From the NCBI GenBank assembly GCA_030603035.1, contig JAUVYQ010000070.1:1-13921 (forward strand): a stretch of DNA of 13,921 nucleotides, read 5' to 3'. The notes under the pieces are model-generated. The model did no database searches. It was not told where the DNA came from and was given only the letters and a program-made list of their open reading frames with translations. This document shows positions 5,943 through 13,138 of the stretch, piece after piece (the stretch's first letter is position 1; the number at the start of each line of letters is the position of its first letter). The position numbers and the translations under genes are program-made. This stretch comes from Phycisphaerae bacterium. GTDB lineage: Bacteria > Planctomycetota > Phycisphaerae > Sedimentisphaerales > SG8-4.

Positions 5943-6479
5943 ATGGTGGCTGGATACCAAGTTAACCATCAGCTCCTCAAAAGGGCAGTTGAAATCTACA
6001 ATTGGCTTGACCTCCAAGTTCGCAACAACAGGGAATTAGCTGGAAGGTGCGATGCCTGCGGCAAATGTTGTGATTTCGAGAGTTTCAACCACCATCTATT
6101 TGTTACCCCGCCGGAATTGATGTATTTAGCTGCAAATCCGGACACTGCATTAACCGCAGAGACCGCCGAGAGCGCAGAGAAAAAAGAGAAAAATAAGAAT
6201 AAAATCGGAAGAAGCGACAATGCTAAAAATCTCGGCGTCCTCTGCGGGCTCGGCGGTAAAAGAAAAATGAGCCGATGTCCGTATAATATCGGCGACAAAT
6301 GCACGATTTACGAATATCGTTTTGCCGGCTGTAGAATCTTCTGCTGCAAAGCCGATACGGATTTTCAAAGCAGATTAAGCGAATCAGCGCTGCGAAAACT
6401 TAAATCGCTCTGCACAGAGTTCCAAATCCCGTATCGCTATACCGATCTTGCCACCGCACTCAATGAATCAGCAGGGTAA
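5943..6479 (+). CDS. Second YkgJ-like CxxCxxCC protein, interrupted by an in-frame palindromic repeat
   Basis: This 178-residue protein has R-C-D-A-C-G-K-C-C (Cys36, 39, 42, 43), then after a long insert M-S-R-C-P-Y-N-I-G-D-K-C-T-I-Y-E-Y-R (Cys112, 120) and G-C-R-I-F-C-C (Cys130, 134, 135). That is the cysteine layout of the YkgJ-type metal-chelating family. Residues 70 to about 107 (T-A-E-T-A-E-S-A-E-K-K-E-K ... G-L-G-G-K) are encoded by a palindromic repeat at 6151-6260. They separate the N-terminal cluster from the C-P-x(6)-C block, which in relatives lie closer together. The frame stays open through the insert, so the protein may still fold. AAGGA (5932-5936) supports the ATG at 5943. It shares no long similarity with the upstream CxxCxxCC protein beyond the cysteine motifs. 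Confidence 0.85.
   Translation: MVAGYQVNHQLLKRAVEIYNWLDLQVRNNRELAGRCDACGKCCDFESFNHHLFVTPPELMYLAANPDTALTAETAESAEKKEKNKNKIGRSDNAKNLGVLCGLGGKRKMSRCPYNIGDKCTIYEYRFAGCRIFCCKADTDFQSRLSESALRKLKSLCTEFQIPYRYTDLATALNESAG
6151..6260. repeat. Palindromic repeat inserted in frame in a coding sequence
   Basis: The left arm (6151-6179, starting taaccgcagagaccgcc) and the reverse complement of the right arm (6231-6259) match at about 22 of 29 positions. The interior is A-rich. The unit recurs in the N-terminal part of murC (12620-12746), where gcggtaaaagaaa and the accgccgagagcgc arm are also present. It behaves like a mobile palindromic element that leaves the reading frame intact. Confidence 0.7.
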
Positions 6480-6516
6480 TCACACCGCCACCTGCAGTCA
6501 ATCAGGTAATAATCTG

Positions 6517-6545
6517 TTGAAATTTTGAACTGCATATGGTAAAAT
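6517..6545 (+). promoter_or_regulatory. Sigma70-type promoter for the secreted dockerin-like protein
   Basis: TTGAAA (6517-6522), a 17-base spacer and TAAAAT (6540-6545) precede the start at 6623, leaving a 5' leader of roughly 70 bases. It lies in the 128-base gap after the second CxxCxxCC gene, so the downstream gene is likely an independent unit. Confidence 0.5.
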
Positions 6546-6622
6546 ACACTCAAAGAAAGCCGAGCAGTCCATTTGAACAAATGGTGATTTTATAACAGCA
6601 ACGGCGCTTGCAGGAGATGAAG

Positions 6623-8242
6623 ATGAGGGTAAATCCATTGATTATTTTGATTCTGGTTGGGCTCTTGAATTTGGGCCAACTCAGCCAGATTGCTCTCGCC
6701 GAATGCCCTGAGTTTTCGAACGGCACACAGGTCGGAACCGTGGCCCACAGCCTGCTGAAGGAGATTTCGGGAATTGCCGCCAGCCGTGGTAATCCAGGCG
6801 TGATATGGACGCATAACGATTCCGGCGGTTTAGCTCGCCTCTGGGCTCTTAACACGCAGGGAATCCATCTCGGCACCTACAACCTAACAGGTGCCACTGC
6901 CCGCGACTGGGAGGACATGGCCATCGGCCCCGGGCCTGTTCCAAGCCAGGACTACCTCTACATTGCCGACACAGGAAACAACGAGGGCTTGACCAACTTT
7001 ACCTTCACCATTTACCGAGTCCCGGAGCCGACCGTCAGCGCCGGTCAAGACCCTGTAGATGCCAATCTCACCGGCGTGGATGACCTTCCGGTCAAATACC
7101 CAGATAGCCTGCCCCACTGCTGCGAAACCATCCTTATCGACCCCTTGAACGGCGACATCTACCTTTGCACCAGGGACCGCTGGGGCGATGATAACGGCGT
7201 TATGAAGGTTTATTACTATCCCGCATTCCATCATACCCCCGACGTCGAATACACGATGCAGCATGTTGCTGACGTTAATCTGATAGATGGTGAAATGGCC
7301 GTCGGCGGCGATGTTTCGCTGGACGGCCGCTTAATAATCATCCGAACCGATGGTGATGCTATGCGTGTCTTGCTCTGGCGGCGCGGCCCCAACGACCCCA
7401 ACCTCTGGGAGGCCTTCGACAATCCAATGTGCATTGTGCCCCAGATTGACGAACCACAGGGCGAAGCTGTCTGCTTTGAAGCTAATGGATGTGGATACTA
7501 TACGGTTAGTGAAAGGTCGTACCAGCCCATCTATTATTTTGCAAGAACCGGCACATGCCCGGTACCTACCGGCGATTTAAACTGGGATGGCTATGTAGAC
7601 CTCGCTGATTTAGCCATCCTTACATCCCATTGGCTTCAGAACAGCTTTACGCCCCAGAGTCTTATCACTTTAGATGATTTCGAGGACTACAACGACACCT
7701 CCGACCTCGAGGCACACTGGTACGATTATGTCGGCGCACCCATCCAAACCCTCGAAACACAAGAAGTCCACAGCGGCACAAAAGCTATGAAAATAGATTA
7801 CAGCAGCAGCGACCAGCCCAGTGTCCGAAAGGACCTCGGAGCGCCACAGGATTGGACTATCTACAAAAATGTCAAAATCTACTTCAAGGGCCGCGCTGCC
7901 AACAGACCCAAAGACATCACGCTTACACTTTTCAATACCGCCGGCGCCAGCGCTGCGGCCGCGACATTCGTCGACGGCACCAAAATAAAATACTGGACAA
8001 CACTGGAGATAGATTTGGACCCCGCAAACCTCCTGTTGCAGACCATCCAATACAACAACCTCGCTATCAACGCAGAGGGCAAAAGCGGAACGGTTTATTT
8101 TGACGACCTCGAGGTCATCACCACTGAGCCGGAGTATGTGTGTAGTACGACTATTTACGAAGACCTCAACGCCGACTGCCGGATTAATATGCTTGATTTT
8201 GCGATTCTGGCGTCACACTGGCTTGAAGCTACAAGTTACTAA
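6623..8242 (+). CDS. Secreted protein: N-terminal propeller-like domain, carbohydrate-binding-like domain, two dockerin-like repeats
   Basis: The start at 6623 is placed six bases after AGGAG (6612-6616), giving 539 residues and a signal peptide that ends L-S-Q-I-A-L-A before E-C-P (cut near 26). Residues ~27-310 contain W-T-H-N-D-S-G-G, R-D-W-E-D-M-A-I-G-P-G-P and Y-L-Y-I-A-D-T-G-N-N, a pattern I associate with beta-propeller-like exported proteins of unknown activity. A dockerin-like repeat, G-D-L-N-W-D-G-Y-V-D-L-A-D-L-A, is at 316-337. Residues ~347-505 (L-D-D-F-E-D-Y-N-D ... V-Y-F-D-D-L-E-V) look like a galactose-binding/carbohydrate-binding jelly roll. A second repeat, E-D-L-N-A-D-C-R-I-N-M-L-D-F-A, is at 513-535. 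Dockerin repeats normally lie side by side; here a whole domain separates them. The Ca-binding D-x-N-x-D pattern is intact in both. No cohesin is in the window. Confidence 0.8.
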   Translation: MRVNPLIILILVGLLNLGQLSQIALAECPEFSNGTQVGTVAHSLLKEISGIAASRGNPGVIWTHNDSGGLARLWALNTQGIHLGTYNLTGATARDWEDMAIGPGPVPSQDYLYIADTGNNEGLTNFTFTIYRVPEPTVSAGQDPVDANLTGVDDLPVKYPDSLPHCCETILIDPLNGDIYLCTRDRWGDDNGVMKVYYYPAFHHTPDVEYTMQHVADVNLIDGEMAVGGDVSLDGRLIIIRTDGDAMRVLLWRRGPNDPNLWEAFDNPMCIVPQIDEPQGEAVCFEANGCGYYTVSERSYQPIYYFARTGTCPVPTGDLNWDGYVDLADLAILTSHWLQNSFTPQSLITLDDFEDYNDTSDLEAHWYDYVGAPIQTLETQEVHSGTKAMKIDYSSSDQPSVRKDLGAPQDWTIYKNVKIYFKGRAANRPKDITLTLFNTAGASAAAATFVDGTKIKYWTTLEIDLDPANLLLQTIQYNNLAINAEGKSGTVYFDDLEVITTEPEYVCSTTIYEDLNADCRINMLDFAILASHWLEATSY

Positions 8243-8347
8243 CTTTGTATCGAACCTATTAGGAAATCTCAGTAACTAAGCAGGTTAGAACGCCAGGCAA
8301 AAAGTACTTCTCAACGCAGGTCAACGCTGAGCAATCTTCATATCGTG

Positions 8348-9301
8348 CTAATACTTATCAATCGGCAGGGGGATTTCATCCTGCGGGTCGCACAGGTTGA
8401 TGTATTTTACGTCGCTTAGTAGTGTGCCATATTCTTTATAATGGTAATACAGCTTGGCGATTTTTTGTGCATCGGTGGATTCAAAATGCTGCTGCCATTT
8501 GCCCAGTTCTGCTCCCCACTTGATTTCAGTGTCTTTTGCGTAGAGGACGATATGCGGAAACCGGGCGTCTTCTCGGCCCTCGAAATTGCTTACATCGATG
8601 CTGCTGATCTCATAAAGCAGGGGTTTATCAGGCGTGACGCGTTTATCAATTTGGTCGAGCCAGGCCAATATAGCTACCGCCGCGGCGAGGTCATCTCGCT
8701 GCCAGACTGTGCCCGGCTGCGGTACTTTTGTTATTAGCGACAGGCCTTTTACCTTTACGATGGGCAGATTTGGCATCGGCACAAAATCGAGCACGACCAG
8801 CTCAGCGTCCACGTAAAATTTGCGCAGACCCCGTGCGACCAGAGCAATAGGCCTTCGCCACTGCGCTTCGATGCGGATAGTATCGTGGGTGGTCTGCACT
8901 TTTACATTTCGCAGCCACGCAACCTCTCGCTCAAGATTGTTCTGAACAGAGCGGGCGGCATCTTCATCGAGTTTCAAATCCTCGCCATTGGCTGTTGCAG
9001 CAACGTAAACTTTTTCTTCGAGCTGGTCATTGACCCAGGCGGGGACACCTACCAATTCGAGAGAGGCAAATTTTTCCGAGACAGGGACGGCTTTTCTCAT
9101 GTATTTGTCCAGGAATGCAAAGCCGGTTCGTACGGCAGCAAAAACGCCGATTCCTATAGCCCCAAGGACACAAACTACCGCTAATACTTTCAAAGTACTC
9201 TTCAAGCTCGGACTGTGAGCTATCTTTATCTTTCTTTTTGAGGTGCCGAGCTTAAACGATATTCTTTTCGTCTTGCTTTTTGTTCGTTTTCTTCTGGCCA
9301 C
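8348..9301 (-). CDS. ftsQ: Cell division protein FtsQ (POTRA domain)
   Basis: The 317-residue product has a short, very basic cytoplasmic tail (R-R-K-R-T-K-S-K-T-K-R), one membrane span at about 38-60, and a periplasmic part. Residues ~78-155 look like a POTRA domain. A segment W-L-R-N-V-K-V-Q-T-T-H-D-T-I-R-I-E-A followed by W-R-R-P-I-A-L-V and K-F-Y-V-D-A-E-L-V-V-L matches the R-P-x-A ... Y-V-D-x-x-G-x-V-L region of FtsQ/DivIB. The identity rests on this architecture and on position directly after ddl, as in many dcw clusters. The start is GTG with only a weak upstream GAG. ftsA and ftsZ do not follow; the next gene is convergent. FtsQ normally bridges early and late divisome proteins. Confidence 0.8.
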   Translation of the reverse strand: MARRKRTKSKTKRISFKLGTSKRKIKIAHSPSLKSTLKVLAVVCVLGAIGIGVFAAVRTGFAFLDKYMRKAVPVSEKFASLELVGVPAWVNDQLEEKVYVAATANGEDLKLDEDAARSVQNNLEREVAWLRNVKVQTTHDTIRIEAQWRRPIALVARGLRKFYVDAELVVLDFVPMPNLPIVKVKGLSLITKVPQPGTVWQRDDLAAAVAILAWLDQIDKRVTPDKPLLYEISSIDVSNFEGREDARFPHIVLYAKDTEIKWGAELGKWQQHFESTDAQKIAKLYYHYKEYGTLLSDVKYINLCDPQDEIPLPIDKY

Positions 9302-9310
9302 CAGTTGTCT

Positions 9311-9341
9311 CGTATTACGTATTGCGTATATCGTATTGCGT
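9311..9341. repeat. Iterated cgtattgcgta-type micro-repeat
   Basis: Three near-copies of cgtattgcgt/cgtattacgt are strung together between ftsQ and ddl. A related run, cgtatctcgtgaagcgtgaagcgtatctcg, is at about 225-253. It is intergenic and without coding potential. Confidence 0.5.
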
Positions 9342-9355
9342 GATGGTTGGACGAT

Positions 9356-10381
9356 TCACCGTTTCCCCGTCTGACCGACCTGCTGTCCAACGGGGCTATC
9401 TTTATTTTCCAATGCCGCCTCGATGATTGTTATGCACAGCCCGCTCATTGAAAGTCCCGCCTTTGCGGCGGCTTTGGGCAAAAGTGAATGGGTCGTGAAG
9501 CCCGGGATGGTATTAACCTCCAGGGCACAGGCGATTTCCTCGTCATCCAGGATAAAATCAACTCTTGCAAAGTGCCGACAGCCGAGCGCATCGAAACAAT
9601 CGAGCGCCGCTTGATTGATTTGAGCTGTCAGAGCCGGGTCTCTAATTGTATCCAGAAGAAACTCCGTTTGCTCGTCGATGTATTTTGCCTGATAGTCGTA
9701 AAAGCCGGTTTTGCTTCGAACCTCAATAATCGGCAGCGGTCGGTCACAAAGGATACCGACCGTTATCTCCCGGCCCGGCACGAATTTTTCAATCATACAA
9801 TCGCCAAACTCGCTCAACGTTTTTTGGGCAGCGGCAATAGCTTCATGCGGGTCGGCGACAATACTGATACCAACGCTGCTCCCCTGCCTTATCGGTTTTA
9901 TGACATACGTGTCTGCAAACTGCTGTAATTGCTTTTCAAGCTGCCGAATATCCGTGTCGTGATTGAACTCCATTGCCGCAGGAGTTGCTACACCGGCTTC
10001 GGCAAAGGCCTTTTTGCTCGCCATTTTATCAAACGCTAATCTACTTGCTGTTGGCCCGCTGCCTGTGTAGAGAAGCGATTTGTCTTCGAGTATTCGTTGC
10101 AATTGGCCGTCTTCACCGAATTTGCCGTGCAGTGCAAGAAAGAACACGTCGATGTCACCATCCTGGAGTATATCCATATTGTCCGGTCGAATATCGGCGG
10201 TTACTACATTCAAGCCGGCTTCTTTTAACGCCTCCGCAACGCAACTGCCGCTCTGGAAGCTGATGTCACGTTCGTCGCCGATGCCGCCCATAAGGACGGC
10301 CACTTTAAATGGTTCGGCTTCGCTCACCACAAGTTTACTATTTACTATTTTCAATTCCCTAATTCCAGATTTCGATTTCAA
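9356..10381 (-). CDS. ddl: D-alanine--D-alanine ligase
   Basis: This ATP-grasp enzyme joins two D-alanines for the peptidoglycan stem peptide in the cytoplasm. Visible motifs are V-A-V-L-M-G-G-I-G-D-E-R-D-I-S near the N-terminus, a lysine-rich ATP-binding part with P-I-R-Q-G-S-S-V-G-I-S, E-K-F-V-P-G-R-E-I-T-V-G-I-L, and the metal/ligand region E-V-N-T-I-P-G-F-T-T-H-S-L-L-P. The family core begins at residue 25 of this call. The first 24 residues (I-R-E-L-K-I-V-N-S-K-L-V-V-S-E-A-E-P) read like a translated intergenic repeat (agtaaatagtaaa, gtggtgagcgaagccgaacc). No ATG is available. The start could be TTG at 10381 (overlapping murB by 23 bases), TTG at 10354 or GTG at 10330, so the N-terminus is uncertain. 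It lies between murB and ftsQ in one operon. Confidence 0.93.
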   Translation of the reverse strand: MKSKSGIRELKIVNSKLVVSEAEPFKVAVLMGGIGDERDISFQSGSCVAEALKEAGLNVVTADIRPDNMDILQDGDIDVFFLALHGKFGEDGQLQRILEDKSLLYTGSGPTASRLAFDKMASKKAFAEAGVATPAAMEFNHDTDIRQLEKQLQQFADTYVIKPIRQGSSVGISIVADPHEAIAAAQKTLSEFGDCMIEKFVPGREITVGILCDRPLPIIEVRSKTGFYDYQAKYIDEQTEFLLDTIRDPALTAQINQAALDCFDALGCRHFARVDFILDDEEIACALEVNTIPGFTTHSLLPKAAAKAGLSMSGLCITIIEAALENKDSPVGQQVGQTGKR

Positions 10382-11246
10382 GCCCCAGCTCGATGCCGAA
10401 CCGTTCTTTGACTCTTTCTCTTATAGCATCTATCAGTCTCATAACGTCGCGGCTTTTACACCCTTCTTGTGCGATTATGAAATTTGCGTGTTTTTCGCTG
10501 ACGGCGGCCCCACCTATTTGCAAGCCCTTCAGACCGGCCCTGTCAATCAAAGCACCGGCCGACCCCCCTTCTGGATTTTTGAATATGCAGCCGGAATTTT
10601 TCGTATTTAACGGCTGATTATTCTTTTTATAAATCCAGATTTCCTTTACCGTTCGCATGATTTGCTCAGGGTCAGCGGTGGTCAGTTTCAACTGGGCGTT
10701 TAGAATGAATCTGGCGGTGATATTTGTTCGGCGGTAGTCGAAAACAAGCTCCGGTTTACTCTTTTCAAAGACGCTGCCCTGAGCATCCATCAGCGTAACG
10801 GTCTCTACGGCTGCACCGATATCTCCGAAGTTTCCGCCTGCATTCATTTTTACCGCTCCGCCGACCGAGCCTGGTATGCCGGTCAGAGCCTCGATGCCTG
10901 AAAGTCCCTTTTGCACACAGGTCAAAACCGCCCTGCTCAATTCCGCGCCTGCCCAGGCGGTGAGTCCGGCTTCAGACGGGTCAAATTGCATCTGTGCGAA
11001 CTGCCCTGCTTCAAGTTTTATCACCGCTGCCCGGAGGCCGTCGTCACTGATTAGCAGATTGGAGCCGAAGCCCATCACGTAAATTGGAATGTTGTTTTCG
11101 CTGCACCGCCGGACCACTTCCTTCAGTTGTTCGACGTTCTGCGGCCGGATTAGATAATCAGCCGGCCCGCCCAGCCCGTACCAGGTGTGCTTTGCCAACG
11201 GATGGTTGGTTTCAACTATTTCGTCTAAGCCACTGAATATACTCAT
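10359..11246 (-). CDS. murB: UDP-N-acetylenolpyruvoylglucosamine reductase
   Basis: This FAD enzyme reduces the enolpyruvyl group with NADPH to give UDP-MurNAc. FAD-binding signatures are visible: T-W-Y-G-L-G-G-P-A-D near residue 21, M-G-F-G-S-N-L-L-I-S-D-D-G, then G-I-E-A-L-T-G-I-P-G-S-V-G-G-A-V-K-M-N-A-G. The active-site loop reads N-S-G-C-I-F-K-N-P, with Cys where E. coli has the proton-donating Ser229 in G-S-F-F. Length (295) fits the short type II MurB. I placed the start at 11246, after GGAAGGTGG, rather than the GTG at 11267. It overlaps the end of murC by 35 bases, so translation is probably coupled. Confidence 0.95.
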   Translation of the reverse strand: MSIFSGLDEIVETNHPLAKHTWYGLGGPADYLIRPQNVEQLKEVVRRCSENNIPIYVMGFGSNLLISDDGLRAAVIKLEAGQFAQMQFDPSEAGLTAWAGAELSRAVLTCVQKGLSGIEALTGIPGSVGGAVKMNAGGNFGDIGAAVETVTLMDAQGSVFEKSKPELVFDYRRTNITARFILNAQLKLTTADPEQIMRTVKEIWIYKKNNQPLNTKNSGCIFKNPEGGSAGALIDRAGLKGLQIGGAAVSEKHANFIIAQEGCKSRDVMRLIDAIRERVKERFGIELGLEIEIWN

Positions 11247-12777
11247 CTGCCACCTTCCAGATATCACCTGCGCCCATAGTAACTACGAGGTCGCCAGAAG
11301 TTACATTTTTCTTTAGATAGTCGCAAATTCGGCCGAAGCTATCAATAAATACTGCCTCTGTTCCATTAGCTCGCATTCTTCCGACCAGTATCTGCGAGTT
11401 AATCTCTTTTTTGGCCGCCTGCGAGTCCCGGACGAAATAAATCTCCGGAACAATAGTTATATCGGCAAGCTTAAAGCTTTCCGCGAAATCATCAAGTAAA
11501 AATCTCGTTCTGCTGTATTGATGCGGCTGAAAAACGCACCAGATTCGTCCCGGCTGATACCTCTGGCGTATCGCCTGCAGCGATGCCCTGATTTCGGTCG
11601 GGTGGTGGGCGTAGTCATCGAGCACTGTGATTTGGCCGAGACGGTCTTTGAACATCAGCCGACGGTCGACGCCGGTGAAATCCGGCAGCAGTTGAAGTAT
11701 CTGCTGGGGAGGCAGTCCGGCGTTGACCGCCACAGCCACGACTGTTAGGGCATTCAGGATGTTGTGCCTGCCCGGCAGAGAGATTCGCGTTGCTCCGAGC
11801 AATTTACCATTATGATAAACGTCAAAGGCATACAATCCGTCATTTAGCGCAATGTTCCCGGCGTAGAAGTTGCAATTTTCATCAAGCCCGAAGGTCTCGC
11901 AGCACAAATCGGGTCCCAGTTGCCCGATGATTTTTGCCACGTTTGCATCCTGGCCGTTTGCAATTAATATGCCGTCTGGTTTTACGCCGAGGGCAAACTG
12001 GCGAAAGGCATCGACTATATCGTTCTCATCTTTGTAATAGTCCAGATGGTCCTGCTCGATATTGAGTATGGCTGCGATTCTGGGTTTCAGGTTCAGAAAG
12101 CTTCTATCGTATTCGCAGGCCTCAGCGACGAAATATTTACTATCTCCGACACCGGAAGAGCCGCCCAACTGGGTTATCTCGGCCCCGATGATAAAGTTTG
12201 GGTCGGTGCCGGCCTGTTTCATACAATAAGCCAACCAGCCGCTTGTCGTACTTTTGCCGTGTGTGCCGCTAATGGCTATGCCGTCGTAGCAGTTGCACAA
12301 GAGCCCCAGCATCTCGGCGTATTTAAAGATTTTGCATCCTCTTTCGCGCGCGAGTTTCAACTCCGGATTATCTTCCGTGATAGCCGCCGAGATAACGACG
12401 GCATCGGTTTCTGCGCTGAGATTGTCTGCGTTATGGCCGATTTTTATATCGGCACCAATCCGGCAGAGCTTCTCTACGATGCCGCTTTGCGTTTGGTCTG
12501 AGCCGGCCACAATCGCTTTGTTTTTGAGCAAGAGCTGTGCCAGGCCGCTCATCCCGACACCGCCTGCGCCGATGAAGTGGAATCTTTTACTCGCTACACC
12601 TGCGGTGCCGTTTTCTATATTTACCGCGGAGCCCGCAGTTTCTTTTACCGCGGAGTTCGCAGTCCTTGGGACTCCTTCCGGAGAGCCCGCGGAGATTATT
12701 TTTAATAATTCTTTCTCTGCGTTCTCAGCGCTCTCGGCGGTTATTTTTTTTACTTTTGCTGTATCTGGCCGGCTCAT
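11212..12777 (-). CDS. murC: UDP-N-acetylmuramate--L-alanine ligase with repeat-derived N-terminal extension
   Basis: This adds L-alanine to UDP-MurNAc using ATP, the first step of stem-peptide assembly. The core starts at about residue 64: K-R-F-H-F-I-G-A-G-G-V-G-M-S-G, then the P-loop G-T-H-G-K-S-T at 171-177, E-A-C-E-Y-D-R-S-F, N-I-E-Q-D-H-L-D-Y and D-D-Y-A-H-H-P-T-E. The total of 521 residues is about 60 longer than usual. The extra part (residues ~11-60, beginning I-T-A-E-S-A-E-N-A-E-K) is encoded by a palindromic repeat at 12620-12746. The ATG at 12775-12777 has AAGGA just upstream, so the extension is probably translated. It is the first gene of the murC-murB-ddl-ftsQ set, with hicA upstream on the same strand. 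Confidence 0.95.
   Translation of the reverse strand: MSRPDTAKVKKITAESAENAEKELLKIISAGSPEGVPRTANSAVKETAGSAVNIENGTAGVASKRFHFIGAGGVGMSGLAQLLLKNKAIVAGSDQTQSGIVEKLCRIGADIKIGHNADNLSAETDAVVISAAITEDNPELKLARERGCKIFKYAEMLGLLCNCYDGIAISGTHGKSTTSGWLAYCMKQAGTDPNFIIGAEITQLGGSSGVGDSKYFVAEACEYDRSFLNLKPRIAAILNIEQDHLDYYKDENDIVDAFRQFALGVKPDGILIANGQDANVAKIIGQLGPDLCCETFGLDENCNFYAGNIALNDGLYAFDVYHNGKLLGATRISLPGRHNILNALTVVAVAVNAGLPPQQILQLLPDFTGVDRRLMFKDRLGQITVLDDYAHHPTEIRASLQAIRQRYQPGRIWCVFQPHQYSRTRFLLDDFAESFKLADITIVPEIYFVRDSQAAKKEINSQILVGRMRANGTEAVFIDSFGRICDYLKKNVTSGDLVVTMGAGDIWKVADEYIQWLRRNS
12620..12746. repeat. Palindromic repeat inserted in the 5' end of murC
   Basis: On the minus strand one arm reads aaccgccgagagcgctgaga (12735 down to about 12716). 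The other side carries two copies of a ctccgcggtaaa-type arm (12620-12638 and 12645-12665) plus a ctccgcgggctct unit (12683-12695). The arms are the same family as those at 6151-6260. The frame stays open throughout and encodes I-T-A-E-S-A-E-N-A-E-K at one end and T-A-G-S-A-V-N at the other. Confidence 0.65.
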
Positions 12778-12834
12778 ATCTCATCCTTGATAATACCTGA
12801 GGTTTCCATTGGCCGGATATTAGCATAAAAGCCG

Positions 12835-12867
12835 GACAAAGAAAAGAAAAAAGGCCGCGAGTGCTAA
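12835..12867. repeat. Short repeat similar to the terminator region at 13448-13481
   Basis: gacaaagaaaagaaaaaagg followed by ccgcgagtgctaa matches 13448-13481 (gtc, A-tract, g, A-tract, ggccgcaagtggtaa) except for a few substitutions and one indel. The two copies bracket hicBA. Here the outer stem partner (gccttt) is absent, so the copy looks like half of the terminator. On the minus strand it still gives a long T-rich tract after hicA. Confidence 0.55.
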
Positions 12868-12907
12868 TTGTATTCGGATTGAGGGGCGAGCCAGCAACAG
12901 GAAGTTG

Positions 12908-13138
12908 CTAAGGAAGATTTACGAACTCTTCAGTTGTCAGGCCGGCTTGAGCGATAATAGCACGAAGCGAACCTTTAGGAATATCTCTTCCAGGATGGTT
13001 AGGTACAACAGTTCGTCTGTGAGTTTTAGGGTTGTACCAAATTTCATGGCTGCCTTTGGCGTGCCGGTCAAACACAAAACCTGCTTTACGAAGCTTGCGT
13101 ATTACTTCGGATGGTTTAAGCGATGGAAGGCGGCTCAT
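12908..13138 (-). CDS. hicA: HicA-family mRNA interferase toxin
   Basis: This 76-residue protein has the small double-stranded-RNA-binding-like HicA fold: K-P-S-E-V-I-R-K-L-R-K-A-G-F, then K-G-S-H-E-I-W with the catalytic His at residue 31, then R-R-T-V-V-P-N-H-P-G-R-D-I-P-K-G-S-L-R-A-I. Members cleave mRNA during translation and are held in check by HicB. The ATG overlaps the hicB stop by four bases (ATGA), so the toxin is translated after its antitoxin. The active-site residue and length are intact, so it should be functional. Confidence 0.93.
   Translation of the reverse strand: MSRLPSLKPSEVIRKLRKAGFVFDRHAKGSHEIWYNPKTHRRTVVPNHPGRDIPKGSLRAIIAQAGLTTEEFVNLP

Noticed and set aside
8243..8347. 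Shared terminator between the convergent secreted-protein gene and ftsQ
   Set aside because: Only a weak ctca/tgag pairing is present, with no T-tract on either strand.
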